Of a stretch of DNA of 12,403 nt, positions 1 to 6,841 are shown piece by piece. The stretch lies in the NCBI GenBank assembly GCA_947486475.1, contig CANKTR010000019.1, positions 1 through 12,403 of the forward strand. Reading direction: 5' to 3'. This DNA comes from Microbacteriaceae bacterium. Lineage in GTDB: Bacteria > Actinomycetota > Actinomycetes > Actinomycetales > Microbacteriaceae. Position numbers and translations under genes: made by a program. Within the stretch, counting starts at the first letter, position 1, and each line of letters starts with the position of its first letter. The notes beneath the pieces were generated by a model. The model was not told where the DNA came from. It made no database searches and saw only the letters and a list, made by a program, of their open reading frames with translations.

Positions 1-135
1 AAGGTCATCGATGCGACGGCGTTCGCACTCTGCCGCGATAACAACCTGCCAATGCGGATTTTCGGAATGGAGCCGGGCGGAAACATCGCCAAGGCCATCC
101 GCGGTGAAGCCATCGGCACGGTGGTCAGCAATTAG
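1..135 (+). CDS. pyrH: UMP kinase (uridylate kinase), C-terminal fragment
   Basis: The first 44 codons of the window read through to a TAG at 133-135 and match the C-terminal end of bacterial UMP kinase: KVIDATAFALCRDN, then a short strand with RIFGMEPGGNIAKAI, ending GEAIGTVVSN. In this family the DATA segment lies near the nucleotide-binding region, and the tail with a GNI(A/K)KA helix and a final GT(V/L)V strand is typical. The enzyme phosphorylates UMP to UDP with ATP in cytosolic pyrimidine synthesis. The 5' part lies outside the window. frr further downstream agrees with the common pyrH-frr arrangement, although another gene lies between them here. The assignment rests on recognising the tail; the catalytic N-terminal part cannot be checked. 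Confidence 0.9.
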   Translation, partial: KVIDATAFALCRDNNLPMRIFGMEPGGNIAKAIRGEAIGTVVSN

Positions 136-985
136 TTCCCTCGTCCTCCTGCTGATTGCGGGTGGCGCGGTAGCACACGCGGGGTGGAATCTTCTTCTCA
201 AGCGAATCGGGTCCTCAACTCCGACCGTTCTGTGGTGGATCAACGTGGTCGGTGCGGTACTTATCGCCCCACTCGGAATTGCAACCCTCGTGGCGGCCGA
301 CTTCGAATGGAAATGGGTGTTGCTCGCCGGACTCTGCGGAGTGTTTGAGGTCATCTATTTCCTCTTGCTGCAGCGCGGTTACCGAGACGGCGACGTGTCG
401 CTCGTCTACCCGCTCGCGCGGGGGACCGGACCAACGCTCTCCGTCCTCGGCGCGATACTCATTCTGGGCGAACGCCCCTCTCTCGTGGCCCTCATCGGTG
501 TTGCCGTCATCATCGCGGGGATCGGTGTCATCTCGACCGCCGGTTCGCGCACGGGAACGCGTGCTCCGCTCAGTTCGGTTCTCTACGGGCTCGGTGTCGG
601 TGTCATGATCGCGTGTTTCACGGTGTGGGACGGCTGGGCGGTCGGCACACTCGGCCTTCCTCCCATCGGTTATTACTGGATGGCGCTCGTCGTTCAGGCG
701 ATACTCTTCACCCCGTTTGCGATTCGAGGCCGCAACAGCGTGTCGACTTTCCGCGCGAATCCGGCCATCATTACGGCCATCGGACTGCTCGGCCCGGCGT
801 CGTACATGCTCGCTCTCACCGCCGTTCAATTGAGCTCGGTGTCGCTCGTCGCTGCCGCGCGCGAGTCGAGTGTCGTCCTTGTTGCGCTGGGCGGTGCGCT
901 CTTTTTCGGCGAGAAACATGTCGTCCAACGAGTGATTGGCTCAGTCGTCGTTGTCACGGGAGTCGCCCTCCTCGCACTCGGCTGA
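104..985 (+). CDS. EamA/DMT-family membrane transporter
   Basis: The protein is almost entirely hydrophobic, with about nine or ten membrane-spanning segments and two EamA-like halves. The first half begins near HAGWNLLLKR, a typical opening of one DMT subgroup, and includes YPLARGTGP; the second half ends in a short LALG tail. The family exports or imports small metabolites across the inner membrane; the substrate cannot be read from sequence. The start is uncertain. The open frame runs back to position 11 inside pyrH, but upstream of 104 it only overlays the pyrH tail. I chose GTG at 104, which overlaps pyrH by 32 bases and gives about 293 residues. CTG at 149 or ATT at 131 would give the more usual short N-terminus, and none has a clear Shine-Dalgarno. 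The overlap suggests co-transcription with pyrH. A permease between pyrH and frr is unusual. Confidence 0.8.
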   Translation: MKPSARWSAISSLVLLLIAGGAVAHAGWNLLLKRIGSSTPTVLWWINVVGAVLIAPLGIATLVAADFEWKWVLLAGLCGVFEVIYFLLLQRGYRDGDVSLVYPLARGTGPTLSVLGAILILGERPSLVALIGVAVIIAGIGVISTAGSRTGTRAPLSSVLYGLGVGVMIACFTVWDGWAVGTLGLPPIGYYWMALVVQAILFTPFAIRGRNSVSTFRANPAIITAIGLLGPASYMLALTAVQLSSVSLVAAARESSVVLVALGGALFFGEKHVVQRVIGSVVVVTGVALLALG

Positions 986-989
986 GGAT

Positions 990-995
990 TAGACT
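990..995 (+). promoter_or_regulatory. Possible -10 box (TAGACT) for frr
   Basis: TAGACT followed by GGC lies 22 bases before the frr GTG and just after the permease stop. It resembles the TAAACT boxes before the other transcription units in this window. I see no convincing -35. It would give frr a promoter independent of pyrH, but this is motif evidence only. Confidence 0.35.
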
Positions 996-1006
996 GGCCA
1001 TAACAT

Positions 1007-1012
1007 AGGAGG
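1007..1012 (+). promoter_or_regulatory. Ribosome binding site of frr
   Basis: AGGAGG lies five bases before the GTG at 1018, an almost perfect Shine-Dalgarno. It fixes the GTG as the frr start. Confidence 0.85.
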
Positions 1013-1017
1013 AAACC

Positions 1018-1572
1018 GTGATCGCCGAAACTATCGCCGAAGTGTCCGACAAGATGTCGAAGGCCGTTGACGTCATCAAAGAGGATTTCCAGACCGTTCG
1101 TACCGGTCGTGCGAACCCCGCGTTGTTCCAGAAAATCATGGTCGACTACTACGGGACGCCAACCCCTCTCGCTCAGCTTGCGAGCCTTCAGAGCCCCGAG
1201 GCGCGTTCGCTCGTTATCACTCCTTATGACAAGGGCGCCCTCAAAGAGATCGAACGTGCGATCGTCAATTTCCCGAACCTCGGCGCAACCCCGACGAACG
1301 ACGGCAACCTCATTCGCGTGACGATGCCCGAGATGACCGAGGAACGCCGAAAGGAATACGTCAAGATCGTCAAGGCAAAAGCCGAAGATGGTCGCGTGGC
1401 GATTCGAAACATTCGCCGCAAGGGGATTACCGACGTCGAAGCGATGAAGGCGGCCGTCGGCGAAGACGACATGGCGCGCGGTGAGAAGGAGATTGAAGCC
1501 CTCACCAAGCACAACATCGACGCAATCGACGACGCGTTGAAAAAGAAGGAAACCGAACTCCTCGAGGTCTAA
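1018..1572 (+). CDS. frr: Ribosome recycling factor
   Basis: This 184-residue protein has the normal length for RRF (about 185). It works with EF-G in the cytosol to split the post-termination ribosome. Recognisable blocks are [15 protein letters not shown] (about residues 22-36), the [13 protein letters not shown] stretch (about 42-54) that leads into the beta/alpha/beta domain [16 protein letters not shown], and the long C-terminal helix with [17 protein letters not shown] and VAIRNIRR. These belong to the three-helix bundle domain I and the hinged domain II. The start is GTG with a strong AGGAGG. The last A of its TAA is the first base of the cdsA ATG, so the two genes are probably translationally coupled. 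No odd features. Confidence 0.97.
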   Translation: MIAETIAEVSDKMSKAVDVIKEDFQTVRTGRANPALFQKIMVDYYGTPTPLAQLASLQSPEARSLVITPYDKGALKEIERAIVNFPNLGATPTNDGNLIRVTMPEMTEERRKEYVKIVKAKAEDGRVAIRNIRRKGITDVEAMKAAVGEDDMARGEKEIEALTKHNIDAIDDALKKKETELLEV

Positions 1573-2432
1573 TGGCTGATTTAGAACACGCCATCCGTGA
1601 CGCGGGAGCCGTCATCGAAGCCCGCACGGGTAGGAACCTCGTTGCCGCACTCCTGATTGGGAGCGCTCTCGGTGCTGTCTTCATTTGTAGTCTCATCTTT
1701 GACAAGCAGTACTTCATGGTGTTCCTCGCCGTGTTCATCGGGTTCGGAACCTGGGAATTAGCGACCATTTCACGCACCGAGACGCGCCACGTTCCGCGCG
1801 TGCCGATTCTTATTGCTGCTCTGGCAATGGTCCCGGCGACGTACTATTTCGGGGCGTTCGGGCAACTCCTCTCTCTCGCAGCGGGAATCGGTTTTGTCAT
1901 CGTGTGGCACTCGATTCAGCGCGGACTGTCGAAATCCGCCGTCACCGACCGCGACATGATTATGTCCGCCTTCTCGCTGGCGTATGTCCCGTTCCTCGTG
2001 TCCTTCACGCTCATCATGACCGCCCGCGACGGTGGGGAATGGTGGACGCTGGGGACGATGATCATTATTGCGAGCATCGACACCGGCGCGTACGCAACGG
2101 GTCTTGTGTTTGGACGACACCCGATGGCACCTAAAATCAGCCCCAAAAAGACCTGGGAGGGTTTCGCTGGGTCTATCGTCTTCGCCGTCGCCGCGGGTTA
2201 CATCATCGCCACGCAGATGATTCACATCCCCTGGGGGTGGGGAGTGCTGTTCGGCCTGATCTTGGTCGGAACCGCAACCACGGGCGACCTGATCGAATCG
2301 CTCATCAAACGCGAACTCGGCACGAAGGACGCGTCCCAATTGTTGCCTGGGCACGGCGGCTTCCTCGACCGACTCGATTCGGTACTGCCGTCGATGTTCG
2401 TCGCGTCGGTTTTCGCGGCGTTCTTTTCCTAG
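1572..2432 (+). CDS. cdsA: Phosphatidate cytidylyltransferase (CDP-diglyceride synthase)
   Basis: This 286-residue integral membrane protein has about seven or eight hydrophobic segments. It converts phosphatidic acid and CTP to CDP-diacylglycerol, the precursor of the anionic phospholipids. The CDS signature is complete at residues 243-269: S-L-I-K-R, then K-D-x-S, then L-P-G-H-G-G-F-L-D-R-L-D. The upstream SPKKTWEG block (about 190-197) and the SIDTGAYATG segment are also typical. The first 20 residues are a hydrophilic extension before the first membrane segment. The ATG shares one base with the frr stop, so frr and cdsA form one coupled unit. Identification is firm; regulation is not visible beyond the operon. 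Confidence 0.96.
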   Translation: MADLEHAIRDAGAVIEARTGRNLVAALLIGSALGAVFICSLIFDKQYFMVFLAVFIGFGTWELATISRTETRHVPRVPILIAALAMVPATYYFGAFGQLLSLAAGIGFVIVWHSIQRGLSKSAVTDRDMIMSAFSLAYVPFLVSFTLIMTARDGGEWWTLGTMIIIASIDTGAYATGLVFGRHPMAPKISPKKTWEGFAGSIVFAVAAGYIIATQMIHIPWGWGVLFGLILVGTATTGDLIESLIKRELGTKDASQLLPGHGGFLDRLDSVLPSMFVASVFAAFFS

Positions 2433-2446
2433 GGCAGAATAGTGTC

Positions 2447-2971
2447 GTGACCTTCCCCCTCATGAAAGCGCCCGCGAAGGGCTACGACGTCGCCGCGGTC
2501 GACGGGTTTATCGCCGGTGCTCAAGCCGGTGAAACAGCCGTGTCGAGTAACGACATTCGGTCCGCAACGTTCCCTGTGGTCAAGGGGGGATATTCGATTG
2601 TCGATGTTGATGTGGCGCTCGAGCGTCTCGAGGACACGGTTGCCGACCACGAGAACCGCGAGCTCATCACCCGCAGCGGTGCCGATGCGGCGACATCAGA
2701 AGCGCGCTCGCTCGCCCAAGAAATTCTTAATCGCATCGCTCGCGAACCGCGCAAACGGTTCCGCGGGGCGCGGTTGCTCACCTATGGCTACGACCGAACC
2801 GATGTCGACGCGTTCACGGATCGAATTCGAGCCTTCTATATGGATGGTGGCCTGCTGGCGAGATCCGACGTGCGCGGTGTGACGTTCCGCCCTAGGCTTG
2901 GCGGATACCACGAGGGCCAAGTCGATTTGCTGCTCGACGAACTCGTTCGGGTAATGCTCGCGGCGAAGTAG
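2447..2971 (+). CDS. DivIVA-motif repeat protein
   Basis: This 174-residue protein carries four copies of the short DivIVA-type motif (G-Y, then 4-5 residues, then V-D and a hydrophobic helix). They are GYDVAAVDGFI at 12-22, GGYSIVDVDVALERL at 47-61, GYDRTDVDAFTDRI at 114-127 and GGYHEGQVDLLLDEL at 152-166. Units 2 and 4 are preceded by similar S-x-D-(I/V)-R-x-x-T-F segments, so the protein looks like a duplicated two-motif module. DivIVA motifs are known from proteins at curved or dividing membranes in actinobacteria; this one lacks the long coiled coil of true DivIVA. I chose GTG at 2447, 15 bases past the cdsA stop. The longer open frame upstream only overlaps cdsA. There is no good Shine-Dalgarno, and a CAGAAT hexamer ends 7 bases before the GTG, so a leaderless start is possible. 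Exact role unknown. Confidence 0.82.
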   Translation: MTFPLMKAPAKGYDVAAVDGFIAGAQAGETAVSSNDIRSATFPVVKGGYSIVDVDVALERLEDTVADHENRELITRSGADAATSEARSLAQEILNRIAREPRKRFRGARLLTYGYDRTDVDAFTDRIRAFYMDGGLLARSDVRGVTFRPRLGGYHEGQVDLLLDELVRVMLAAK

Positions 2972-2982
2972 CGTCGGTTCGG

Positions 2983-3513
2983 TTGATTTCCGAATCCCGC
3001 CCGGGCATCACTCGCGCCGCTCTGGTGGGGGTGGCGATTCTCGTGCTCGGACCAGTGATCGCCCCGTTCACGGCCTACGACCGCGGGTATGCGGGGTCGC
3101 GAGATATTCTGAGCGACCAGTCCTTCACGAACAAGGACGCGACGCAGTACTCGATCACCAAGGACTCCTGGTCGTTGACCTCTGGTTTTTTTGTGTCGAG
3201 TTCGTCAGACGTGAAAAGCGCCCAGCAGTTTGCTCGGACCGAATTGCGCGCGCGCAAATGGGACGAATCAGAATTCACCTGCCTTGTCGATCTGTGGAAT
3301 CGCGAGTCAAATTGGAACTATCGCGCGGAAAACCCGTCGAGTGGGGCCTATGGGATTCCGCAAGCCTTGCCGGGAAACAAAATGGGCTCGGCGGGGAAAG
3401 ATTGGCGCACCAACGCGGAAACACAAATTCTGTGGGGCCTCAGCTACATTGCGGATCGGTATAAAACGCCGTGCCGAGCGTGGGCCCACAGCGAAGACGT
3501 CGGGTGGTACTGA
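2983..3513 (+). CDS. Exported lytic transglycosylase (SLT-like domain)
   Basis: The protein of about 176 residues has an N-terminal hydrophobic segment (residues 11-31, after an arginine-containing start) that looks like a signal anchor or signal peptide. A poorly conserved linker follows, then a C-terminal goose-lysozyme/SLT-like domain. The domain shows CLVDLWNRESNWN (100-112) with a likely catalytic Glu108, the AYGIPQALPG block (122-131) and a closing WGLSYIADRY helix. Cys100 and Cys164 could form a disulfide outside the cell. The protein ends in GWY, as I recall for actinobacterial relatives. It would cleave glycan strands of peptidoglycan. The start is uncertain: TTG at 2983 is the only plausible one that keeps the whole hydrophobic segment, and its Shine-Dalgarno is weak. 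Its TGA shares one base with the next ATG. Confidence 0.85.
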   Translation: MISESRPGITRAALVGVAILVLGPVIAPFTAYDRGYAGSRDILSDQSFTNKDATQYSITKDSWSLTSGFFVSSSSDVKSAQQFARTELRARKWDESEFTCLVDLWNRESNWNYRAENPSSGAYGIPQALPGNKMGSAGKDWRTNAETQILWGLSYIADRYKTPCRAWAHSEDVGWY

Positions 3514-3794
3514 TGGGTCGGCGCAATCGTCCCAAGCGCGACGAGCCGACTCCTGTCGACATGATTCGTGCCTCGGGTGGCCGACGCACCGAATCGAAGC
3601 GCGGCGAGGACTGGATAGTGCAGGACATCACCGAGGCTCGCGCCGTCAAGGACTATGCGTGTCCCGGGTGCGTGATCACCATCGAGGTCGGTGTTCCTCA
3701 CGTCGTGACCTGGCACTACGAGGGTCTGTTTGGTGAAGAGGCTGCTGTTCGCGATCGCCGCCATTGGCACGCCTCGTGCTGGAAGATGTTCTGA
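3513..3794 (+). CDS. Small CPGC/HxH-C putative zinc-binding protein (conserved actinobacterial)
   Basis: This 93-residue soluble protein starts with a basic N-terminus (MGRRNRPKRD). It has a C-terminal cluster of likely metal ligands: Cys50 and Cys53 in CPGC, His63 and His68 in HVVTWH, and His84, His86 and Cys89 in RHWHASCW. This looks like a zinc-ribbon-type fold. I recall members of this family being labelled ATP/GTP-binding protein, but I see no P-loop (GxxxxGK[ST]) or other nucleotide motif here. The ATG shares one base with the transglycosylase stop, and its own TGA shares one base with the next ATG, so all three genes are translationally coupled. A longer upstream frame from 3471 overlaps the transglycosylase and is not needed. 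The function is unknown; RNA or protein binding is only a guess. Confidence 0.85.
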   Translation: MGRRNRPKRDEPTPVDMIRASGGRRTESKRGEDWIVQDITEARAVKDYACPGCVITIEVGVPHVVTWHYEGLFGEEAAVRDRRHWHASCWKMF

Positions 3795-4504
3795 TGAACG
3801 AGATTCGTAGCACCACGGAATTGCCCGCTCTCCGTCGCGACATCGATTTACACACGGAAGACGGTCATGTGCTCGTTGGTGAGTTGTCCGTTCCGGAATC
3901 GGGCACCCCCGTCGGGACACTCCTGTTCTTGCACCCACTTCCCACCGCGGGCGGGTACATGGATTCGCACATCATTCGGAAGGCCGCACTGCGACTGCCC
4001 GCGATGGCGGGCCTTGCCGTGTTGCGATTCAACTTCCGTGGCGTGACATCACCGCGAGGTCGGTCACAGGGTGAATTCGGCCACGGGGTTGACGAGCGCA
4101 TGGACCTCGAGGCGGCTCTCTCCTTCATTCGCGCTGAAGGACTTCCGACCCCCTGGGTCGTGGGGTGGTCGTTCGGCACCGAGGTCGCGTTGAATCACGC
4201 GATCGATCACGACGTGGCGGGGCTCATTCTCTTGGCTCCTCCCCTGCATCGCACGACACCCGAGACGCTCGAGCGGTGGAATGGCAACGCGACGCCGATT
4301 GTTGCGGTCATTCCCGAACTCGACGACTATCTGAAACCCGACGAGGCCCGCAAGCGGTTTGCCGTGGTGCCGCGGATCGACATCGTTGAGGTCACAGAAG
4401 GTAAACACCTTTGGGTCGGAGAAAAGCAGACCTACCGGGTCCTCAGCGAGATCGTCGAACGCGTAAACCCGTCGGCGCTTCCGCTGCCGACGACCTTTGG
4501 CTAA
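3794..4504 (+). CDS. Alpha/beta-hydrolase-fold protein
   Basis: This cytosolic protein of 236 residues has alpha/beta hydrolase hallmarks: an oxyanion-loop stretch FLHPLP (45-50), FNFRG (79-83), the nucleophile elbow GWSFG with Ser126, an acid candidate in PELDDY (Asp177 or Asp178), and His205 in EGKHLW. The set and spacing fit the YqiA/dienelactone-hydrolase-like group that trims or hydrolyses small esters. The substrate cannot be told. The ATG at 3794 shares one base with the preceding TGA, which supports it over the in-frame ATG at 3764 inside the upstream gene. The 3' end overlaps the convergent permease gene by four bases, and the last codons contain a strong GC hairpin (4470-4492). Confidence 0.9.
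   Translation: MNEIRSTTELPALRRDIDLHTEDGHVLVGELSVPESGTPVGTLLFLHPLPTAGGYMDSHIIRKAALRLPAMAGLAVLRFNFRGVTSPRGRSQGEFGHGVDERMDLEAALSFIRAEGLPTPWVVGWSFGTEVALNHAIDHDVAGLILLAPPLHRTTPETLERWNGNATPIVAVIPELDDYLKPDEARKRFAVVPRIDIVEVTEGKHLWVGEKQTYRVLSEIVERVNPSALPLPTTFG
4470..4492. terminator. Hairpin inside the 3' end of the hydrolase gene, possible bidirectional terminator
   Basis: CGTCGGC (4470-4476) and GCCGACG (4486-4492) form a perfect 7-bp GC-rich stem around a 9-base loop. It sits just before the tail-to-tail junction of two convergent genes that leave no intergenic room. There is no U-tract in either direction, so intrinsic termination is doubtful. The stem could still slow polymerase or protect 3' ends. 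Confidence 0.3.
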
Positions 4505-5574
4505 CGCAGTTCCTGCGCCGGGATTGTCACTTGGCGAATGATGATGAGGACCGACGCTGCGATCGGAATTGCGACGATCGCCCCCAGCACTCCCATCAGC
4601 GCACCGCCGGCGAGCGCGGCGATAATGACGAGCACGCCGGGGACCTTGACCGCCCGGTTCATGATGAACGGACCGATGATGTACGCCTCAATCTGGATAT
4701 ACACGAGGTAGTAGACGGCCACCCCAATCGCGGTCGTCGGATCCGTCGGGTCGATGAGTAACTGGGTGGCGATGATAATGAGCGAACCCGTGACGGTTCC
4801 AACGAGCGGCAACAGCGAGAACATGAAGGCGATGAGCGCAAACAAGGCGGGGTATTCCGCGCCGATGAGAGTCATGGCGATGAAACTGAGCACGCCGTTG
4901 CCGAGGCCCTGTGTCCCTTGACCCACCACGTATTTTCCGACCGCATCAACAACTTGTTCGGCGATTCCCATAAATTCTTTGCGTGTGGACGCGGGGACCA
5001 GTTTGTAAGCGGCCTCCTTGATTGCGGGAAGAGAGATGACGAGGTAAATCGTGAGCATCAGTGTGAGGAGCGCACCAACAATTCCGTTGGCAAAACCAGC
5101 ACCGACAGTCAGGACACCGCCACCAATGTTGGCAAGGTTTGCCGGGTCGCTGAGGAACGCGGTGACGCTGTCGAGGGTTTTTTGGACGTCCAGCGCCTCG
5201 ACGGGAATGATCGACTGGATTGCCGCAACCATGTCGCCCAGCGAGTTATACGACGTCAGGAATTCGAGAATCGACCTGTAGAGGTTGGTCATTTGTTCGA
5301 CGATGACAGGAATCAGGGCGAGCACGAAACCCGCGAATAGCCCGAGTACTGCCAGGACGACAACAACGATCGCGAGCGGACGCGGGACCTTCCGCTCGAC
5401 AAGTCGCCGAACGATGGGGTCGAGTCCCAACGCGATGAATAAGGCGAAACCGACGTAGGTGATTACCGTCGCCAAAGTCGCGACCGCGTTTCCGATCAGG
5501 AGCGCGGTGAGAACACCGAGCCCCCCGAGCAGGCCGAACCGGTAAGCGCCGTTGATCGTCATCTGCGGACTCAC
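4501..5574 (-). CDS. AI-2E/PerM-family membrane transporter
   Basis: The 357-residue protein shows the AI-2E transporter (PerM/YdiK) layout: paired N-terminal membrane segments (about 13-50), a third (66-92), a central soluble helical part (about 95-150), a hydrophobic hairpin (160-182), and a C-terminal set from about 225 to 346. The family hallmark is at 289-305, where YLVYIQIEAYIIGPFIM corresponds to the usual Q-x-E-x-Y-x-x-x-P-x-(I/V)-M. Members export small compounds or sodium; despite the name, most are not shown to move AI-2, and the substrate here is unknown. The GTG start overlaps the TGA of the upstream coiled-coil gene (GTGA), so the two are translationally coupled. The TAG overlaps the hydrolase stop on the other strand. 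Confidence 0.92.
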   Translation of the reverse strand: MSPQMTINGAYRFGLLGGLGVLTALLIGNAVATLATVITYVGFALFIALGLDPIVRRLVERKVPRPLAIVVVVLAVLGLFAGFVLALIPVIVEQMTNLYRSILEFLTSYNSLGDMVAAIQSIIPVEALDVQKTLDSVTAFLSDPANLANIGGGVLTVGAGFANGIVGALLTLMLTIYLVISLPAIKEAAYKLVPASTRKEFMGIAEQVVDAVGKYVVGQGTQGLGNGVLSFIAMTLIGAEYPALFALIAFMFSLLPLVGTVTGSLIIIATQLLIDPTDPTTAIGVAVYYLVYIQIEAYIIGPFIMNRAVKVPGVLVIIAALAGGALMGVLGAIVAIPIAASVLIIIRQVTIPAQELR

Positions 5575-6722
5575 TTCGGCGTCGTTTTTGGCGTTGATTT
5601 CGGTGTCGTGGGTGTTGTCGGTTTCGGGGTGGTTTTCGTTGCGTTCTTTTTCGGCGCGAGTGATTTCGCCGCGAACGCGACCGCCGTGTTCAGATCTCCG
5701 ATATAAGACGCAATCGCGTCACGCTCTGCGGCTATTTCGGCGAGGCGTTGGGCGGAATTGTCCAATTCGAGTTTGGCGTCATTACGCGCGGCGCTCACAA
5801 TCTGGCGAGCCTTGGCATTTGCCGCGTCGATAGTCGAACGCGCCGCCTCTTTTGACTCGACAATGGCCATTTCTCGAATCTTAAGAACCTCAGGCTCGAG
5901 ACGGTTGTGCTCTCTCTGCAGTGATGTCAAGTCTTTCTGCAATTTCGTGAATTCGTCGTTCGCGGCCTTCAGGTAGGCCTCATTCTGAGCGATGATGTCG
6001 CGGTGCTCTTCGAGCAGTTGCTGTTCCAGTTCGTGGCGGCGGGCCGAAACCTCGACGATGAGGTCCAGTTTTTGGCGGTCCGCCTCTCCGATGAGACGGG
6101 CAATCTCGGCACGCGCCTCGTGAGCCTCTTTATCCATGACGAGTCGTTGTTCGGCAATCTCGCGGTCGAGAAGAGCCTGTTTTTCGGACATTTCGCGTTT
6201 GAGCGTTGCGCGCGCCGACGCTGCTTCGGTCGCAGCATTTCCGCGCACACGGTTCGTTTCACGGATCACTTCGGCTCGGAGGGTTTCCACGTCTTTCTCG
6301 GCAATCCCCGTGATGTTTTCCGCGTCAATTCGGGCAGCGCTGGTTTCGTACCGGGCCTTCTCTTCGGCTGCCGCAACCAGCGATTCCGCCCGTGAGGTGG
6401 CGTCGCTAATTATCTCGTCCGCCTCAATTCGGGCATCCGCAATCATTCGTTGCGCCTGAATATCGGCCTTCGAGATCAGAACGGTCGCTTGTTCTTCCGA
6501 GGTGCGCAACACCATTTCGAGTTTTGTTCCGAGCCCCGAATAGGTCGGCAAATCGCCCTCGCTCAGACCCTTTTTTCCGCCGAGGCGCGCAAGCTCGGTC
6601 GCGAGTTCGTTTCGTTCAGTCGTTGCCGCAATGATTTCGCGGCGCAGATTAGCAATGGCCCTGTCGACGTCCTCGCGGGCGTACCCGCGCATGACCACGG
6701 GAAACTGTCCATCAGTAGCCAT
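5571..6722 (-). CDS. DivIVA-motif long coiled-coil protein
   Basis: This 383-residue protein begins with one DivIVA-type motif, FPVVMRGYAREDVDRAI (7-23). A very long charged region (about 25-350) follows, rich in Glu, Arg, Ala and Lys with heptad character and no Pro, which predicts an extended coiled coil. Residues 357-383 form a low-complexity Lys/Thr/Pro tail, probably disordered. Proteins of this build (DivIVA/Wag31-like, Scy/FilP-like) organise growth or scaffolding near the membrane in actinobacteria; which of these roles applies here is inference. The start is ATG at 6722, fixed by GAGGAGG five bases upstream; the in-frame codon at 6764 lies before that site and before the likely promoter. 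It is co-transcribed with the permease. It is not the classic divIVA next to sepF and ileS, so I give no symbol. Confidence 0.85.
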   Translation of the reverse strand: MATDGQFPVVMRGYAREDVDRAIANLRREIIAATTERNELATELARLGGKKGLSEGDLPTYSGLGTKLEMVLRTSEEQATVLISKADIQAQRMIADARIEADEIISDATSRAESLVAAAEEKARYETSAARIDAENITGIAEKDVETLRAEVIRETNRVRGNAATEAASARATLKREMSEKQALLDREIAEQRLVMDKEAHEARAEIARLIGEADRQKLDLIVEVSARRHELEQQLLEEHRDIIAQNEAYLKAANDEFTKLQKDLTSLQREHNRLEPEVLKIREMAIVESKEAARSTIDAANAKARQIVSAARNDAKLELDNSAQRLAEIAAERDAIASYIGDLNTAVAFAAKSLAPKKNATKTTPKPTTPTTPKSTPKTTPK

Positions 6723-6727
6723 TGTTG

Positions 6728-6734
6728 CCTCCTC
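6728..6734 (-). promoter_or_regulatory. Ribosome binding site of the coiled-coil gene
   Basis: On the minus strand GAGGAGG stands five bases before the ATG at 6722. This near-perfect Shine-Dalgarno decides the start. Confidence 0.85.
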
Positions 6735-6747
6735 GGTTTGCGTTATC

Positions 6748-6753
6748 AGTTTA
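6748..6753 (-). promoter_or_regulatory. Possible -10 box (TAAACT) for the coiled-coil/permease operon
   Basis: Minus-strand TAAACTG lies 14 bases upstream of the Shine-Dalgarno. Transcription from about 6741 would give a leader of roughly 20 bases. The same hexamer occurs on the plus strand at 6811 and 10148, each upstream of a gene. No clear -35 is visible. Confidence 0.5.
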
Positions 6754-6810
6754 CCTAAGAGCACCCCTCGCGAGTAACCGGCGTTGGGGAAATCCTCAGG
6801 GTCGGTCGGC

Positions 6811-6816
6811 TAAACT
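6811..6816 (+). promoter_or_regulatory. Possible -10 box (TAAACT) for the large membrane protein gene
   Basis: TAAACTGGC lies 26 bases before the GTG at 6842. Transcription would start near 6823 and leave room for the AAGGGGG ribosome binding site. Together with the minus-strand box at 6748 it makes 6723-6841 a compact divergent promoter region. No good -35 is seen. Confidence 0.5.
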
Positions 6817-6830
6817 GGCGTTTTCGGTCG

Positions 6831-6837
6831 AAGGGGG
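6831..6837 (+). promoter_or_regulatory. Ribosome binding site of the large membrane protein gene
   Basis: AAGGGGG precedes the GTG at 6842 by four bases. It supports this start over the longer open frame from 6722, which would run back across the divergent promoter. Confidence 0.6.
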
Positions 6838-6841
6838 CGTT

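Noticed and set aside
215..928. 237-residue minus-strand frame opposite the permease
   Set aside because: Antisense shadow with Arg/Asp/Glu/His-rich composition; the plus strand codes a clear multi-span membrane protein.
826..1512. 228-residue minus-strand frame opposite frr
   Set aside because: Antisense to frr, which is certain; no ribosome site or recognisable domain.
1770..2354. 194-residue minus-strand frame opposite cdsA
   Set aside because: Antisense shadow of cdsA with biased charged composition.
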